From the NCBI GenBank assembly GCA_017399965.1, contig JAFQAP010000016.1:144894-208893 (forward strand): a stretch of 64,000 nucleotides of DNA, read 5' to 3'. The position numbers and the translations under genes are program-made. This DNA comes from Clostridia bacterium. GTDB taxonomy: Bacteria > Bacillota > Clostridia > Oscillospirales > CAG-382. A model generated the notes under the pieces. The model did no database searches. It was not told where the DNA came from and was given only the letters and a program-made list of their open reading frames with translations. This document shows positions 17,330 to 26,517 of the stretch, piece by piece; position 1 is the first letter of the stretch, and each line of letters opens with the position of its first letter.

Positions 17330-17341
17330 ATGTAAAGCGGC

Positions 17342-17361
17342 GCGACGAATGCGTCGCTTTT
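17342..17361 (+). terminator. Intrinsic terminator
   Basis: GCGACG, loop AATG, CGTCGC, then TTTTCT, 13 bases after the stop of the helical protein gene. Confidence 0.75.
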
Positions 17362-17364
17362 CTA

Positions 17365-17393
17365 TTTACAAAAATTAAATTATAATGTATAAT
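17365..17393 (+). promoter_or_regulatory. Sigma-A-type promoter of the RluA-family gene
   Basis: TTTACA (17365-17370), a 17-base spacer and TATAAT (17388-17393), about 30 bases before the ATG. Confidence 0.7.
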
Positions 17394-17423
17394 ACCGTTA
17401 AATAACAAAAGAAGGCGTTTGGT

Positions 17424-18368
17424 ATGAGAACTGAAACCATAAATAAAAATGACGGTAATCAACGTTTGGATAAATATATGTCCAAACGGTTTAAGACGAT
17501 GCCGCAATCTCTCCTATATAAGTATATTCGCAATAAATGTGTTAAGGTGAACGGTGTTCACGGTAAAGAAAACACATACGTTTATGCAGGCGACATTATT
17601 ACGTATTATATATCCGATGAGTTTTTTGTTAAAAAATCAAGTGATTTTACTTCTCTCAAACCTAACGTGTCCGTGGTTTATGAGGACGAGAACATACTTA
17701 TTGCAGATAAACCTGCGGGCGTTTCCGTACAGCCGGATGAAAAGCAGGAAAACAACACGCTTATAGATAACATAAAAGCATATCTATATAAAAAAGGAGA
17801 ATTTGACCCTCAAAAGGAAAACACCTTCTCCCCTGCTTTGTGCAACAGAATCGACAGAAACACATCAGGCTTGGTAATATCCGCAAAAAATGCCGAAGCG
17901 CTTCGGATAATGAACGGCATTATCAAAGATCGTGAAATTAAAAAAACATATCTTGCCGCCGTGCACGGTGTTTTGGACAAAAAAGAAGATGTTTTAACAA
18001 TGTATCTTGAAAAAAAGCAGGATGAAAATATTGTTAAGGTTCGTAAAAAATCAAACGCAGATACAAAAACAGCCGTAACCGGATATAAAGTGATCGGAGA
18101 AACAAAAGACCTTTCGCTTTTGGAGATACACCTGATAACGGGAAGAACCCACCAAATACGCGCCACCTTTTCTGCGATAGGCCATCCCCTTTTAGGAGAC
18201 GGAAAATATGCCGTCAACAAAGAAGACCGAAAAAAAGGATACAGCTTTCAACAGCTTTGTTCATATTCCGTTGAGTTTATATTTAAAACAGACAAAGGAA
18301 TTCTGAATTATCTTAACGGCAAAAAGATTACCGCAAAAACGCCGGAGTTTATAAAGTTGTTTGAGTGA
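17424..18368 (+). CDS. RluA-family pseudouridine synthase with S4 domain
   Basis: The enzyme isomerises uridine in rRNA or tRNA. An S4 RNA-binding domain covers about residues 14-70 (RLDKYMSKRF...KCVKVNG), and the catalytic region carries CNRIDRNTSGLVISAK, where the aspartate after Arg-Ile is the nucleophile. RTHQIRATFSAIGHPLLGD completes the family signature. The leading His of the usual HRLDRDTSG motif is Asn here. It is RluC/RluD-like; the target uridine cannot be named. Confidence 0.92.
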   Translation: MRTETINKNDGNQRLDKYMSKRFKTMPQSLLYKYIRNKCVKVNGVHGKENTYVYAGDIITYYISDEFFVKKSSDFTSLKPNVSVVYEDENILIADKPAGVSVQPDEKQENNTLIDNIKAYLYKKGEFDPQKENTFSPALCNRIDRNTSGLVISAKNAEALRIMNGIIKDREIKKTYLAAVHGVLDKKEDVLTMYLEKKQDENIVKVRKKSNADTKTAVTGYKVIGETKDLSLLEIHLITGRTHQIRATFSAIGHPLLGDGKYAVNKEDRKKGYSFQQLCSYSVEFIFKTDKGILNYLNGKKITAKTPEFIKLFE

Positions 18369-18842
18369 TTATTTATCGGAAAATCCTTTGGCGGCAATAA
18401 CGCTGTTTTTATATTCGTTTTCGCCGGTTACTTCTCGTATTACCTTAATAAAATCGGGAATGCGGAATTCACTGTCCTCTGAGGGAAGCTCAATTTCCAA
18501 CAAAGCGTGAGTGTATCCTGCGCCGAAATCGTCAAGCTCGAAATCAAATCCATTGTGTGGGATAATATATCTTCGTTTTAAAACAGGACATCTTTCCGCA
18601 TCTGCTGTTTTGAGCAATTCGTAGTATTCGTTTTGGGTTATTTTCCGTTCTTCTTCTACGCGTGTGATGTCTGTTACAGAAGTTTTTACCGTATGTGTGT
18701 ACACGGTTTTATCCACGTATTTTCTCATTCGCACCCGTCCTTTGGGGACAAGATATGTTTGTTCTATATCGCTGAAATCATAACCGCGAAGAATGTTATC
18801 ATCCGGTCTGATTATTAAAAATTTTCTTTCTATTTCAAACAT
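18369..18842 (-). CDS. CYTH domain protein (triphosphate tunnel metalloenzyme)
   Basis: The 157-residue protein begins with EIERKFL, the ExExK motif that defines CYTH enzymes, which hold a triphosphate and divalent metal inside a beta-barrel tunnel. Further charged strands RVRMRKY, EEERKIT and LLEIELP fit the tunnel pattern. Members act as triphosphatases or adenylyl cyclases; which applies here is unknown. It abuts the RluA-family gene in convergent orientation. Confidence 0.88.
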   Translation of the reverse strand: MFEIERKFLIIRPDDNILRGYDFSDIEQTYLVPKGRVRMRKYVDKTVYTHTVKTSVTDITRVEEERKITQNEYYELLKTADAERCPVLKRRYIIPHNGFDFELDDFGAGYTHALLEIELPSEDSEFRIPDFIKVIREVTGENEYKNSVIAAKGFSDK

Positions 18843-18866
18843 AATAACCTCTTATTTTTAAAAGAT

Positions 18867-18893
18867 AAGCGACCGTTAAGCATACGGTCGCTT
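18867..18893 (-). terminator. Terminator of the Xer/DUF624 operon
   Basis: AAGCGACCGT (18867-18876) and ACGGTCGCTT (18884-18893) form a 10-base-pair stem between the DUF624 stop and the CYTH start. Confidence 0.8.
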
Positions 18894-18928
18894 TTGTTTG
18901 TTTACTGTTTTTGGGGGATATTTAAAGA

Positions 18929-19927
18929 TCAACCTCGGTCGGTGAAGACGGGGTCATCATCTCCGATGCTTCTTTCGGGATCCTCCTCGGGATGATCGTT
19001 ATAATATGCATCGGCAACGTGTTTTTTGACAGCGGGCCAAGCACAGAAAGCGGATGTGTAAGTTAACAAAGATATAAGAATTATCATCGGCAGTATAAGG
19101 CTCACCGATACAAAAACACCCGATGCAAACATATAATACTCGATAACAAGCAAAAGTGCTGAAACAAGGACTCCAACAACGTTGCGCTTGAAATTAAGAG
19201 TAACGAAATACAGAGAATTTTTGAGTATCTGCTTAATCTTGAGATCAAAAGTTATCATTTGCAGATAAATGTAAAATCTCATTACGAAATAAACAAATGA
19301 AATAAAAATAGAAAAAACGTACAAGAACAGATACATTGTGCTGTTGGCGGCGTTGGCATTATAGGCAATGATATCGTAAACGAGAAGGAAAATCAAAGCT
19401 ACGTCAACAACACCGAAAAGCATCGCTTGTTTCCAGTTGCGTTTTAATGCGTCAAAATAAATGCTCCAAACAAAGTTGCAGTCACCGCGGGCCGCATTTC
19501 TGCAAACTGCGGTAAGTCCCGCACAGGAAGGACCGAAGGTAAAAATTGCCAAAGCACCTATACAAAAGAGAACGATCGTGGTTGTGTTGTGAACAGAGGT
19601 GGGACGCACAGCACTGCTCAAAGTGAGAAAAGCGGAGATCAAAGGGCTGCCGCCGTACTGAGAAACGCCGTAATATATGGGATAAATGGAATCGGCAGGC
19701 ATATTGATGCTGGTAAACAAAGGGAAAGCAACGGCGAAGCAGACAATGGGAATATTGGTGAGCAAGAATAAAAGATTTGCAATAGTCAGCTTGGTAATAT
19801 TATTCCAGATAGCAGAGAAATAATGAACAAAACCAAACGGAGGATGCTTAGAAGCGTCATCCTTGGAATAGCCTCTGTCCCGTTTATTGTTACCGCTAAA
19901 GAAATTATAAATATAGTTTTTTGCCAA
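18929..19927 (-). CDS. DUF624 (YesL-like) membrane protein
   Basis: The 332-residue protein has about six membrane segments and the DUF624 hallmark GPSCAGLTAVCRNAARGD followed by an aromatic region and LKRNWKQA. YesL-type proteins are often near carbohydrate uptake genes, but the biochemical role is unknown. Here it lies 18 bases after a Xer recombinase gene. An unusually long N-terminal cytoplasmic tail and an acidic C-terminus (EEDPERSIGDDDP) extend beyond the core domain. Confidence 0.85.
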   Translation of the reverse strand: MAKNYIYNFFSGNNKRDRGYSKDDASKHPPFGFVHYFSAIWNNITKLTIANLLFLLTNIPIVCFAVAFPLFTSINMPADSIYPIYYGVSQYGGSPLISAFLTLSSAVRPTSVHNTTTIVLFCIGALAIFTFGPSCAGLTAVCRNAARGDCNFVWSIYFDALKRNWKQAMLFGVVDVALIFLLVYDIIAYNANAANSTMYLFLYVFSIFISFVYFVMRFYIYLQMITFDLKIKQILKNSLYFVTLNFKRNVVGVLVSALLLVIEYYMFASGVFVSVSLILPMIILISLLTYTSAFCAWPAVKKHVADAYYNDHPEEDPERSIGDDDPVFTDRG

Positions 19928-19945
19928 AATCGGTCACCTCATAAA

Positions 19946-20851
19946 TTAAGCACGGGGATGGAATTTAATATAACCGCTGTTAAGTTTGTTTTTGATAAGC
20001 TGTGCGTAGCGCATCGTAGAGGAAATATCGGAATGTCCCAAAATCTCCTGAATATCGTGGATATCCGCGCCGTTTTCCAGCAAGTGCGCCGCAAAAGAGT
20101 GGCGTAAAGTGTGAGGGGTTATATCTTTTTGAATCTTTGCGCTTTCCGCGTAAGATTTGAGTATCTTCCAGAAACCTTGCCGTGTCATACGCTCGCCCTG
20201 AACATTAACGAACAGCGCCTTCTCATCGGGATGAAGCACCAAAAGCTTTCTTGAGCTCTCGATATAAACGGAAAGAGCGCGGAGAGCAATAGGATACAAA
20301 GAAACGAAACGTTCCTTTTCGCCGTTGCCGCATCGGATAAATGCAAGTTGAAGATTAACGTCGTCAATGTTTAATGAAACCAGTTCAGTAACCTTAATGC
20401 CGGTAGCATAAAGAAGTTCCAGCATAGCTTTATCGCGCTTGCCTTTGATATCAGAAACGTTAGGCTGAGCCAAAAGCAGCTCGATCTCTTTGGAGGTAAG
20501 AACCTGAGGTCCCTTTTTTTCAAGTTTATCGTTGGGGATTTCACGGGCGGGATTATGCTCAACCACTCCGTTACTTATAAGGAACTGAAAAAGAGAACGC
20601 AAAGCAGAAAGAGAACGGCTGACAGAGGCGGGAGATAACCCAAGATTACCGAGATATTGTTTGTAATCAGCAACATCATCTACGGTTAAGGAAGAGAAAT
20701 CATCGATCTTTGCAACGGAAGCGTAATCAAAAAATTTTTTAAGATCACGCACATAGGCTTGAAGAGTGTTGTCAGAAGATTTCTTGACATCTCTTAAGTA
20801 GTTAATATATTCAGTATATTGTGATGTCATTTTGTCTTTAACAACTTCCAT
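19946..20851 (-). CDS. XerD-like tyrosine recombinase with Arg-to-Lys at the first catalytic position
   Basis: This 301-residue protein has the SAM-like core-binding domain (residues 10-95) and the tyrosine recombinase catalytic domain. The second part keeps Lys in GEKERFVSL, HTLRH, LGHSDIS and Tyr in STMRYAQ. The first catalytic arginine, normally in ATGxRxSEL, is lysine at residue 153 (ATGIKVTEL; codon 20393-20395). The gene order membrane protein-xer recalls spoIIM...xerD of Bacillus. XerD resolves chromosome dimers at dif; with the substitution its cleavage activity is uncertain. Confidence 0.85.
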   Translation of the reverse strand: MEVVKDKMTSQYTEYINYLRDVKKSSDNTLQAYVRDLKKFFDYASVAKIDDFSSLTVDDVADYKQYLGNLGLSPASVSRSLSALRSLFQFLISNGVVEHNPAREIPNDKLEKKGPQVLTSKEIELLLAQPNVSDIKGKRDKAMLELLYATGIKVTELVSLNIDDVNLQLAFIRCGNGEKERFVSLYPIALRALSVYIESSRKLLVLHPDEKALFVNVQGERMTRQGFWKILKSYAESAKIQKDITPHTLRHSFAAHLLENGADIHDIQEILGHSDISSTMRYAQLIKNKLNSGYIKFHPRA

Positions 20852-20874
20852 TGATTTTAAACCTCAAAACTTTG

Positions 20875-21432
20875 CTAAAACAGCAAGGTGATTAAATAAG
20901 AAAACAAAAGGGAAAAAACAGCGTACAATATGTAAGCCAAAGCATTGTACAGAATCGGAAAAAAACGTATTTTTTGCGGAAAAACATAAGAGAAACAAAA
21001 GGAAATAATAAAAATATCAAGCAATATCAGACAAGACGTGAGAAAAGCAAAAACCAAAGAAGAAAAAACACTGTACTGATACATGATCAGCTTGATAGTT
21101 ATTCCGGTGATAACACCTTCGCATATTAAAAACAGCAAGGAAACCGGATAACGCAAGAAAGAAAAACCGACAAAAAACAGAAAAAGGGCGAAAAAACAAC
21201 GCTCTGCGCAAAAGAGAGACACGCCGTTTTCGGTGATTGAGAGCACAAAAGAAGCAGACTCTATATCCAATCTTCCGGGAACGAGCGCGGCGCCGAGAAG
21301 CGTTGAGATGAAATATGCAGCGAGAAAAACAAGAAAAATGATTTTATATTTTTTAGGTATTTTTTCGCGTTTGGGTTTGTCCGGCATGGGTGTGCTTACA
21401 GGAACGGGTAATAAAGTAATTTCTGTATTCAT
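20875..21432 (-). CDS. Membrane protein upstream of xer (possible SpoIIM analogue)
   Basis: The 185-residue protein has a Lys-rich N-terminal tail and about five hydrophobic segments. The segment LICEGVITGITIKLI has the small-residue/Gly pattern seen in SpoIIM (DUF95), and spoIIM lies upstream of xerD in Bacillus, so a SpoIIM-like role is possible. The similarity is weak and this remains a guess. The ATG at 21432 has GGAGG eight bases before it; an extension to 21483 is not needed. Confidence 0.65.
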   Translation of the reverse strand: MNTEITLLPVPVSTPMPDKPKREKIPKKYKIIFLVFLAAYFISTLLGAALVPGRLDIESASFVLSITENGVSLFCAERCFFALFLFFVGFSFLRYPVSLLFLICEGVITGITIKLIMYQYSVFSSLVFAFLTSCLILLDIFIISFCFSYVFPQKIRFFPILYNALAYILYAVFSLLFSYLITLLF

Positions 21433-21509
21433 GGTCAAATCCTCCATAGGAAAATATATGGAAAACGGCGTGACCATATGCAAAACACACGCAAATCTGG
21501 AACAAGAAT

Positions 21510-21538
21510 ATAATAATACAATTTACATAATTTTTCAA
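21510..21538 (-). promoter_or_regulatory. Promoter of the membrane protein-xer-DUF624 operon
   Basis: TTGAAA (21533-21538) and TATTAT (21510-21515) on the minus strand are 17 bases apart. Confidence 0.65.
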
Positions 21539-21724
21539 GTACATTTTCCACTCTTTTGTAAAATTGTTAATTATGACTATGTGTTATGTAAACTGAATTA
21601 TGTAAATTATGCAAACCTGCTCATAATATGGGTGTTTTTTGATAACGGATATCAATATATAGTTCGTCTTTTCTTTGCATACACAACTGAACATAATTCC
21701 CACCGTCATTTTGCACAATAAGAA

Positions 21725-21745
21725 AAGAGCCCCTCTGAGGCTCTT
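21725..21745 (-). terminator. Terminator of the AEC transporter operon
   Basis: AAGAGCC and GGCTCTT form a 7-base-pair stem, with TTCTTATT following on the minus strand. Confidence 0.75.
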
Positions 21746-21751
21746 AAAATT

Positions 21752-22675
21752 CTATGCAAGTAACATTAGAAGCGGTATGGTGATTACACAAAGCAGAGTT
21801 GAGATAAGTACTGCGTTTGCGGCAGATTTCTGTCCGGCTCCCAAAACTTCGGAAAGGTTAAGCACTACGCTCGCCGTGGGACACGAACACAAAATATAGA
21901 ATGATGCTCTGAACCCGTAATCCAATGGCAGGAAATACACCAGCAGATAGCTGATTATGGGAAACACAAGAAGCTTTACCGCCGAGGAAAGATATGCATG
22001 TTTATCTTTTGCAAGCTCCCCTACCCTTACGGTTGCGAGCCGCATGCCCAGAATAAGCATACATAAAGGTGTAGACATTTTTCCCAGCACGGATACTGCG
22101 TTATCTATAACCGGTGTAAGCTTTATTTCCAGCAAAAACAAAGGCAACGAAAAACACAGAGCCAATACAGGCGGATTAAGAATTATTTTCTTAACGCTCA
22201 TATATTTTTTATCGCCTGTAATAAACATTGAACCTGCTGTCCAGGAGATAATGTTCATTCCCACTATGTAAACTGCTGAGTAAGCAACCGCTTCGGGGTT
22301 ATCCGGTAAAAGAGACTGTAAGAGCGGTACTCCGAAAAATCCGGCGTTACTTAATACGCACGCCACTGAGCAAACCCTGTAACCGGGATCTTTATCTCCC
22401 TTTTTCTTAAGCACCAGCCACATTAACGTAAGAACAATTATCTGCAGCACGAATGACAGCAAGAGAAATAATCCAAGGTTTATAAGCAGCTCGTTTGTAT
22501 AATCTACGCAGTTGAAGGAATAGATGGACAGTGCGGGACTGCATACATAGAGAAGCACCTTCGCAAATGATGCGATATGGGACTGATCTATCATTTTTAA
22601 TTTAACAAAAATAAAACCCGGCACCGAATATGCCAACATTATCAGCACATTCAGTGCCGTGGTAGTAAATTCCAT
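21752..22675 (-). CDS. AEC family (auxin efflux carrier-like) permease
   Basis: The 307-residue protein has ten predicted membrane helices and the family's discontinuous-helix motifs NAGFFGVPLLQSL and CPTASVVLNLSEV. Bacterial AEC carriers export or exchange organic acids such as malate or malonate. The substrate is unknown here. It starts one base after the nitroreductase stop, at the end of a four-gene operon, with a terminator directly after it. Confidence 0.9.
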   Translation of the reverse strand: MEFTTTALNVLIMLAYSVPGFIFVKLKMIDQSHIASFAKVLLYVCSPALSIYSFNCVDYTNELLINLGLFLLLSFVLQIIVLTLMWLVLKKKGDKDPGYRVCSVACVLSNAGFFGVPLLQSLLPDNPEAVAYSAVYIVGMNIISWTAGSMFITGDKKYMSVKKIILNPPVLALCFSLPLFLLEIKLTPVIDNAVSVLGKMSTPLCMLILGMRLATVRVGELAKDKHAYLSSAVKLLVFPIISYLLVYFLPLDYGFRASFYILCSCPTASVVLNLSEVLGAGQKSAANAVLISTLLCVITIPLLMLLA

Positions 22676-22676
22676 A

Positions 22677-23192
22677 TTAACCTACGTAAACAGCGTAATC
22701 TGCTTTTCTTATTTTCTTTTCGGGAAAACCGTCTGCGGGATAGCCCAGAATACAGCAGCCTACGCCTACATATCCTTCAAGGCCGTATTGCGCCAAGAGA
22801 TTTTTGCCGTATTCAGATTCAAACATTTGCTTACAACGGTGTATCCAGCAAGCACCGAGTCCGATAGCGTATGCGGCGTTAAGCATATTGCCCAGTGCAA
22901 GAGATCCGTCTTCGATATTTGTGATTATGCCTTCCTTTACAAGAACACAGATAACGGTAGGAGCGCCGTAAAAGGGATCACCTTCCCTATCCATAAAAGA
23001 GGCGTTAAGGGCAGAAAGCTCATCCCGTATTTTTTTATTCTGAACAGCGATAAATACAGGGCTTTGTCTGTTCATTCCGGTGGGAGCGTTTTTTCCCGCC
23101 TCAAGCACTGTTTCAAGTTCTTCTTTGGAAATTTGTTCTTCTTTATAGCAGCGAACGCTGACGCGGTCGTTGAGCGCCTTGATAGCATCCAT
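22677..23192 (-). CDS. Nitroreductase family protein
   Basis: A 171-residue FMN-dependent oxidoreductase. The N-terminal RVSVRCYKEEQISKEELETV and the central APTGMNRQSP flavin-binding motif are typical, as is the later GLGACWIHRC. It is on the short side for the family. Such enzymes reduce nitro or quinone compounds with NAD(P)H; the natural substrate is not predictable. It sits 8 bases downstream of the CBM9-like gene. Confidence 0.9.
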   Translation of the reverse strand: MDAIKALNDRVSVRCYKEEQISKEELETVLEAGKNAPTGMNRQSPVFIAVQNKKIRDELSALNASFMDREGDPFYGAPTVICVLVKEGIITNIEDGSLALGNMLNAAYAIGLGACWIHRCKQMFESEYGKNLLAQYGLEGYVGVGCCILGYPADGFPEKKIRKADYAVYVG

Positions 23193-23200
23193 TTTATCAC

Positions 23201-23797
23201 CTACATTATGGTCAATGTTCCGAAAAATTCAGGTCTGTGGAAATCGGGTTTTTCAAGGCTTATGGGAGACCAGCTGCCAAAATGAGGAATTTCGGTTTCG
23301 TCACCGCACTTATAGAAATTGCCCTTAAAAGTGTAGCCGTTACCAAATGTACATTTGCCAAACAACTGCTCGATAAACGCAAAGGAAAATTCAACCTCAA
23401 CCGTCCAGCAGCCGTCCTTGTGCTCGGAGGTAACAACGGGAAGCTCTGTTACGACTTGATCTATGGGAGTTTTGTTCTTTCTGTCCGTGCGTATGGCGGA
23501 AAGAAAAGCTCCTGCGGAATTCATTTCAAAATTCATATAAAGAGGAGATTTATTGTTGAAGGAAACAAAAAATTCAAGACAGCTGTCGGTATAAACGGGA
23601 TCGCCGTAGTTGGAATAACGGGTTAGAGGATCTTTTTCAAACGCAGTCATCTTCAAAACAAAGCCTTTGCCGTTTATCATCGCAAGCTGTGCGTATGCTT
23701 CGGGAGTATATTCCTTTCCCCAAACATATGAATTAATTTGTGCTTTGGGAATGTCTGCCCAATCAATTACGTTTGTTCTTTTAACGATATATTGCAT
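23201..23797 (-). CDS. Carbohydrate-binding family 9-like protein
   Basis: The 198-residue beta-sandwich protein has the CBM9-like (DOMON-related) pattern: a DSCLEFFVSFN strand, NFEMNSAGAFL and the C-terminal PDFHRPEFFGTLTI. It lacks a signal peptide, so it would be intracellular unless exported by another route, which is common for stand-alone clostridial members. Ligand unknown. Confidence 0.85.
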   Translation of the reverse strand: MQYIVKRTNVIDWADIPKAQINSYVWGKEYTPEAYAQLAMINGKGFVLKMTAFEKDPLTRYSNYGDPVYTDSCLEFFVSFNNKSPLYMNFEMNSAGAFLSAIRTDRKNKTPIDQVVTELPVVTSEHKDGCWTVEVEFSFAFIEQLFGKCTFGNGYTFKGNFYKCGDETEIPHFGSWSPISLEKPDFHRPEFFGTLTIM

Positions 23798-23817
23798 ATC
23801 CTGTATCCTCTCTCGGT

Positions 23818-24195
23818 TTAGTTATCGTCGTTTTCGTCTTCTTCGATCTCTATGATCTCCTCGTAATCGGTGCTGTGTTTACGCAAAAAGCCTGCAAGAA
23901 CCAGCAAAAGTACCATAAATGCAAGCAGAGCAACAATAAGTACCGCGCCCCAGAGAGAAGGTGTTTCCAAAAATCCTTTTAAACCGTCATAAACAAGATA
24001 TCCTGCGGGAACCAGGGCAAAAACTATGGCTGTAACCGCAATAAGGGTATAACAAAGGATACGCATAAGACGGTAATCGTTCATCATCTTGCTTATCATA
24101 TTATTTTGCTTAACGATAAGTGCGTTTTGTCTTTTTATAAGCTTTTTCATTTCATCAAGGACGTAATCACTTTGATTATTGTTTCTGTTATCCAT
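23818..24195 (-). CDS. Small two-TM membrane protein
   Basis: A 125-residue protein with a coiled-coil-prone N-terminus (MKKLIKRQNALIVKQNNMI), two hydrophobic segments (about 45-70 and 80-105) and an acidic tail (EEIIEIEEDENDDN). GGAGGTAAACAAG precedes the ATG at 24195; the upstream extension to 24252 runs into the promoter and is rejected. It heads the operon with the CBM9-like protein, nitroreductase and AEC permease. Family not recognised. Confidence 0.75.
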   Translation of the reverse strand: MDNRNNNQSDYVLDEMKKLIKRQNALIVKQNNMISKMMNDYRLMRILCYTLIAVTAIVFALVPAGYLVYDGLKGFLETPSLWGAVLIVALLAFMVLLLVLAGFLRKHSTDYEEIIEIEEDENDDN

Positions 24196-24223
24196 CTTGT
24201 TTACCTCCGGAATCTTTTTTGTA

Positions 24224-24252
24224 AATATAACATATCTTACGCTGAATGTCAA
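24224..24252 (-). promoter_or_regulatory. Promoter of the 24195-21752 operon
   Basis: TTGACA (24247-24252) and TATATT (24224-24229) on the minus strand, spacer 17. Confidence 0.8.
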
Positions 24253-24270
24253 TTAAAAACAAAAAAACTG

Positions 24271-24299
24271 TTGAAAATACAATCCAAAACGGTTATAAT
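24271..24299 (+). promoter_or_regulatory. Promoter of the second Xer gene
   Basis: TTGAAA (24271-24276), 17-base spacer, TATAAT (24294-24299); the ATG follows at 24318. Confidence 0.8.
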
Positions 24300-24317
24300 T
24301 GTTTAGAGGTGAAAAAT

Positions 24318-25298
24318 ATGTTCGAAGATGCACCCGAGATCATCCGCTCTTTTCTTTCTTATAAGTTGAACATACAAAACCGTTCTCCCTTAACTGTTTC
24401 CGAGTATTACCTTGATCTACGCACTTTTTTTAGGTTTTTATTCCTTAACCGCGGTGATACCGATGAGACCGAATTGGAAAGCGTGGATATTTCATCGCTT
24501 GACATTTCGTACGTGGAATCTGTTACAACCGCTGATATATACGATTATCTTTTGTGGCTTGCCGAAAAGGGCGTAAAAGCTGTTTCCAGATCCAGAAAAC
24601 TTTCGGCTATACGTGCGTTTTTCAAGTATCACACGGCAAAATCCCATTTGATCAAAACAGACCCGTCCGAGCATATAGACTCCCCTTCCGTTAAACGTAA
24701 GCTTCCGAAATTTCTGTCGCTGGAAGAAGCAAACGCTTTGTTGGATTCTGTGGATATGTCGGATGACAACGGTGAACGTGATTATTGCATACTTACTCTT
24801 TTTTTAAACTGCGGTATGCGTCTTTCCGAGCTTGTTGGAATTAATCTTTCCGATCTGAGCCATGACCTTACACAGCTTACCGTTACCGGTAAAGGCAGCA
24901 AACAGCGTAACATATACCTTAATCAGGCTTGCAAAGACGCGGTGCGTGCTTACCTAAACGTCCGCGGACGCAACGCTACCAAACACGGAGATACAATCAA
25001 GGATAAAAATGCGCTGTTTCTTAGCAGCAGAAACAGCCGCATATCCAATAAGACAGTACAATGGACGGTTAATAAATACCTTGAAAAATCCGGCTTAAGC
25101 GGAAAAGGATATTCGGTGCATAAACTTCGTCATACCGCGGCAACGCTTATGTATGACCATGGCGGTGTTGATGTGCGATTACTTAAAGAAATCCTCGGTC
25201 ACGAGCAGCTTAATACCACCCAGATATACACACACGTATCCGACAGACAAATAGAACAGGCAATGGAAAAAAATCCCCTTGCAAACAAAAGGAAATAA
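24318..25298 (+). CDS. XerC-like tyrosine recombinase
   Basis: The 326-residue recombinase retains the full catalytic set: Arg in CGMRLSELVG, Lys in GKGSKQRNIYL, HKLRHTAATLM, LGHEQLNTTQIYTH with the Tyr nucleophile. It has an N-terminal SAM-like domain. The ATG at 24318 follows AGAGGTGA; the longer frame from 24246 crosses the promoter. Together with the XerD-like protein at 19946 it could form the chromosome dimer resolution pair. It overlaps the reading frame of the thioesterase region closely (stop at 25298, next ATG at 25300). Confidence 0.9.
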   Translation: MFEDAPEIIRSFLSYKLNIQNRSPLTVSEYYLDLRTFFRFLFLNRGDTDETELESVDISSLDISYVESVTTADIYDYLLWLAEKGVKAVSRSRKLSAIRAFFKYHTAKSHLIKTDPSEHIDSPSVKRKLPKFLSLEEANALLDSVDMSDDNGERDYCILTLFLNCGMRLSELVGINLSDLSHDLTQLTVTGKGSKQRNIYLNQACKDAVRAYLNVRGRNATKHGDTIKDKNALFLSSRNSRISNKTVQWTVNKYLEKSGLSGKGYSVHKLRHTAATLMYDHGGVDVRLLKEILGHEQLNTTQIYTHVSDRQIEQAMEKNPLANKRK

Positions 25299-25299
25299 A

Positions 25300-26022
25300 A
25301 TGCTTATAAAGAAATATTCAGTCAATGAAAATCATTGCGATAAAGATGGCAAAATCAAGCTTTCCGCTCTTCAGCTGTTTATGCAGGAATGCGCAGGAGA
25401 AGATTTTGATTCATACGGTATAACAGGATCGGAAATGCGCAAAAACGGCATGGCGTTTGTTTTAACCCGTGTGGCTTTTGATATTTATAATGAAATATGC
25501 GCAGGCGATGTTGTGGAGGTTCTCACCGCCCACGATCATATAGAAGGTATCAGCCTTGTGCGCGAATTTGTTATAACCTCGCAAAAAGGATACTGCTGCC
25601 GTGCTACGACGATATGGATATTGCTTAATCTCGGCACACGGCGTATTATGCGTCCTACCGCGCTTGAGCATTATCCCCCTACCCTTAATTTGTTTAAAGA
25701 GCAGGTTGAATACGAAAAAAGAGTGTTTACAAAGGATGAAAGTCCTGAACCCGTCTGCGATATATTGATCGACAGCAGTTATATAGACGAAAACGGACAC
25801 GTGAACAACACCTATTATCAGGATTTTGTTGCCAAAGCTGTCGAAGGCAGATATTGCGACAGATTTCTCTCCCACATTCAGATATCATATCTGCACGAGA
25901 TTTTTGAAGGCGAATCAATAACAGTGTCCGGCATTTTTGAAGATGATGTTGCAAGACTGCGTGCTGAAAACGGTGATAAATATTCGTTTGAGGCAGTGGT
26001 TAAATTCAGGAGTAAACAATGA
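25300..26022 (+). CDS. Acyl-ACP thioesterase
   Basis: This 240-residue protein has the double hot-dog layout of the FatA/FatB-like family, which releases fatty acids from acyl carrier protein. The N-terminal domain contains [11 protein letters not shown] and the second domain the active-site-like [13 protein letters not shown] with Asn and His. AAAGGAAATAAA precedes the ATG two bases after the Xer stop, and its end overlaps smpB by four bases (ATGA). Confidence 0.88.
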   Translation: MLIKKYSVNENHCDKDGKIKLSALQLFMQECAGEDFDSYGITGSEMRKNGMAFVLTRVAFDIYNEICAGDVVEVLTAHDHIEGISLVREFVITSQKGYCCRATTIWILLNLGTRRIMRPTALEHYPPTLNLFKEQVEYEKRVFTKDESPEPVCDILIDSSYIDENGHVNNTYYQDFVAKAVEGRYCDRFLSHIQISYLHEIFEGESITVSGIFEDDVARLRAENGDKYSFEAVVKFRSKQ

Positions 26023-26480
26023 GCAATAATTCCAAACGAATAATAGCTACCAATAAAAAAGCATACCACGATTTCTTTGTTGACGAAACCTACGAAGCCG
26101 GTATTGAGCTGTGCGGTACGGAAGTAAAATCTCTGCGCCAGGGTGCAGTGAATATGAAGGACAGCTTTTGTATTATAAAAAACGGCGAGATAGTTGTTCA
26201 CGGTATGCATATAAGCCCCTACGAAAAGGGAAATATATTCAACAGACAGCCTTACCGCGACAGAAAGCTGCTTATGCATAAAAAGGAGATACTCAAGCTG
26301 TTCGGTCAGGTCGGTCAAAAGGGATATTCCGTTATACCCCTTTCGATGTATTTTGTTGGAAAATGGGTAAAAGTTGAGATCGGTCTGTGCAGAGGTAAAA
26401 AGCTTTATGATAAACGTGAAACAGAAGCCAAAAAAACTGCACAGCGAGATATAGAAAGAGCATCTGTAACCAGGTCTTGA
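26019..26480 (+). CDS. smpB: SsrA-binding protein SmpB
   Basis: SmpB delivers tmRNA to stalled ribosomes for trans-translation. At 153 residues it has the normal length, with the family motifs [34 protein letters not shown] and the basic C-terminal [18 protein letters not shown]. It directly precedes ssrA, its functional partner. Its last bases contain the -35 element of the ssrA promoter. Confidence 0.97.
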   Translation: MSNNSKRIIATNKKAYHDFFVDETYEAGIELCGTEVKSLRQGAVNMKDSFCIIKNGEIVVHGMHISPYEKGNIFNRQPYRDRKLLMHKKEILKLFGQVGQKGYSVIPLSMYFVGKWVKVEIGLCRGKKLYDKRETEAKKTAQRDIERASVTRS

Positions 26481-26505
26481 ATTTTAACACGGTCTGTGGT
26501 ATAAT
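26477..26505 (+). promoter_or_regulatory. Promoter of ssrA
   Basis: TTGAAT (26477-26482), 17 bases, TATAAT (26500-26505), then the 5' end of tmRNA at about 26518. The -35 overlaps the smpB stop codon. Confidence 0.85.
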
Positions 26506-26517
26506 ATGCTCACGTTT

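Noticed and set aside
21540..21724. Coding region or small RNA between the AEC and membrane-protein genes
   Set aside because: Only AT-rich sequence with loose TTATGTAAA repeats; no promoter-terminator pair and no convincing frame.
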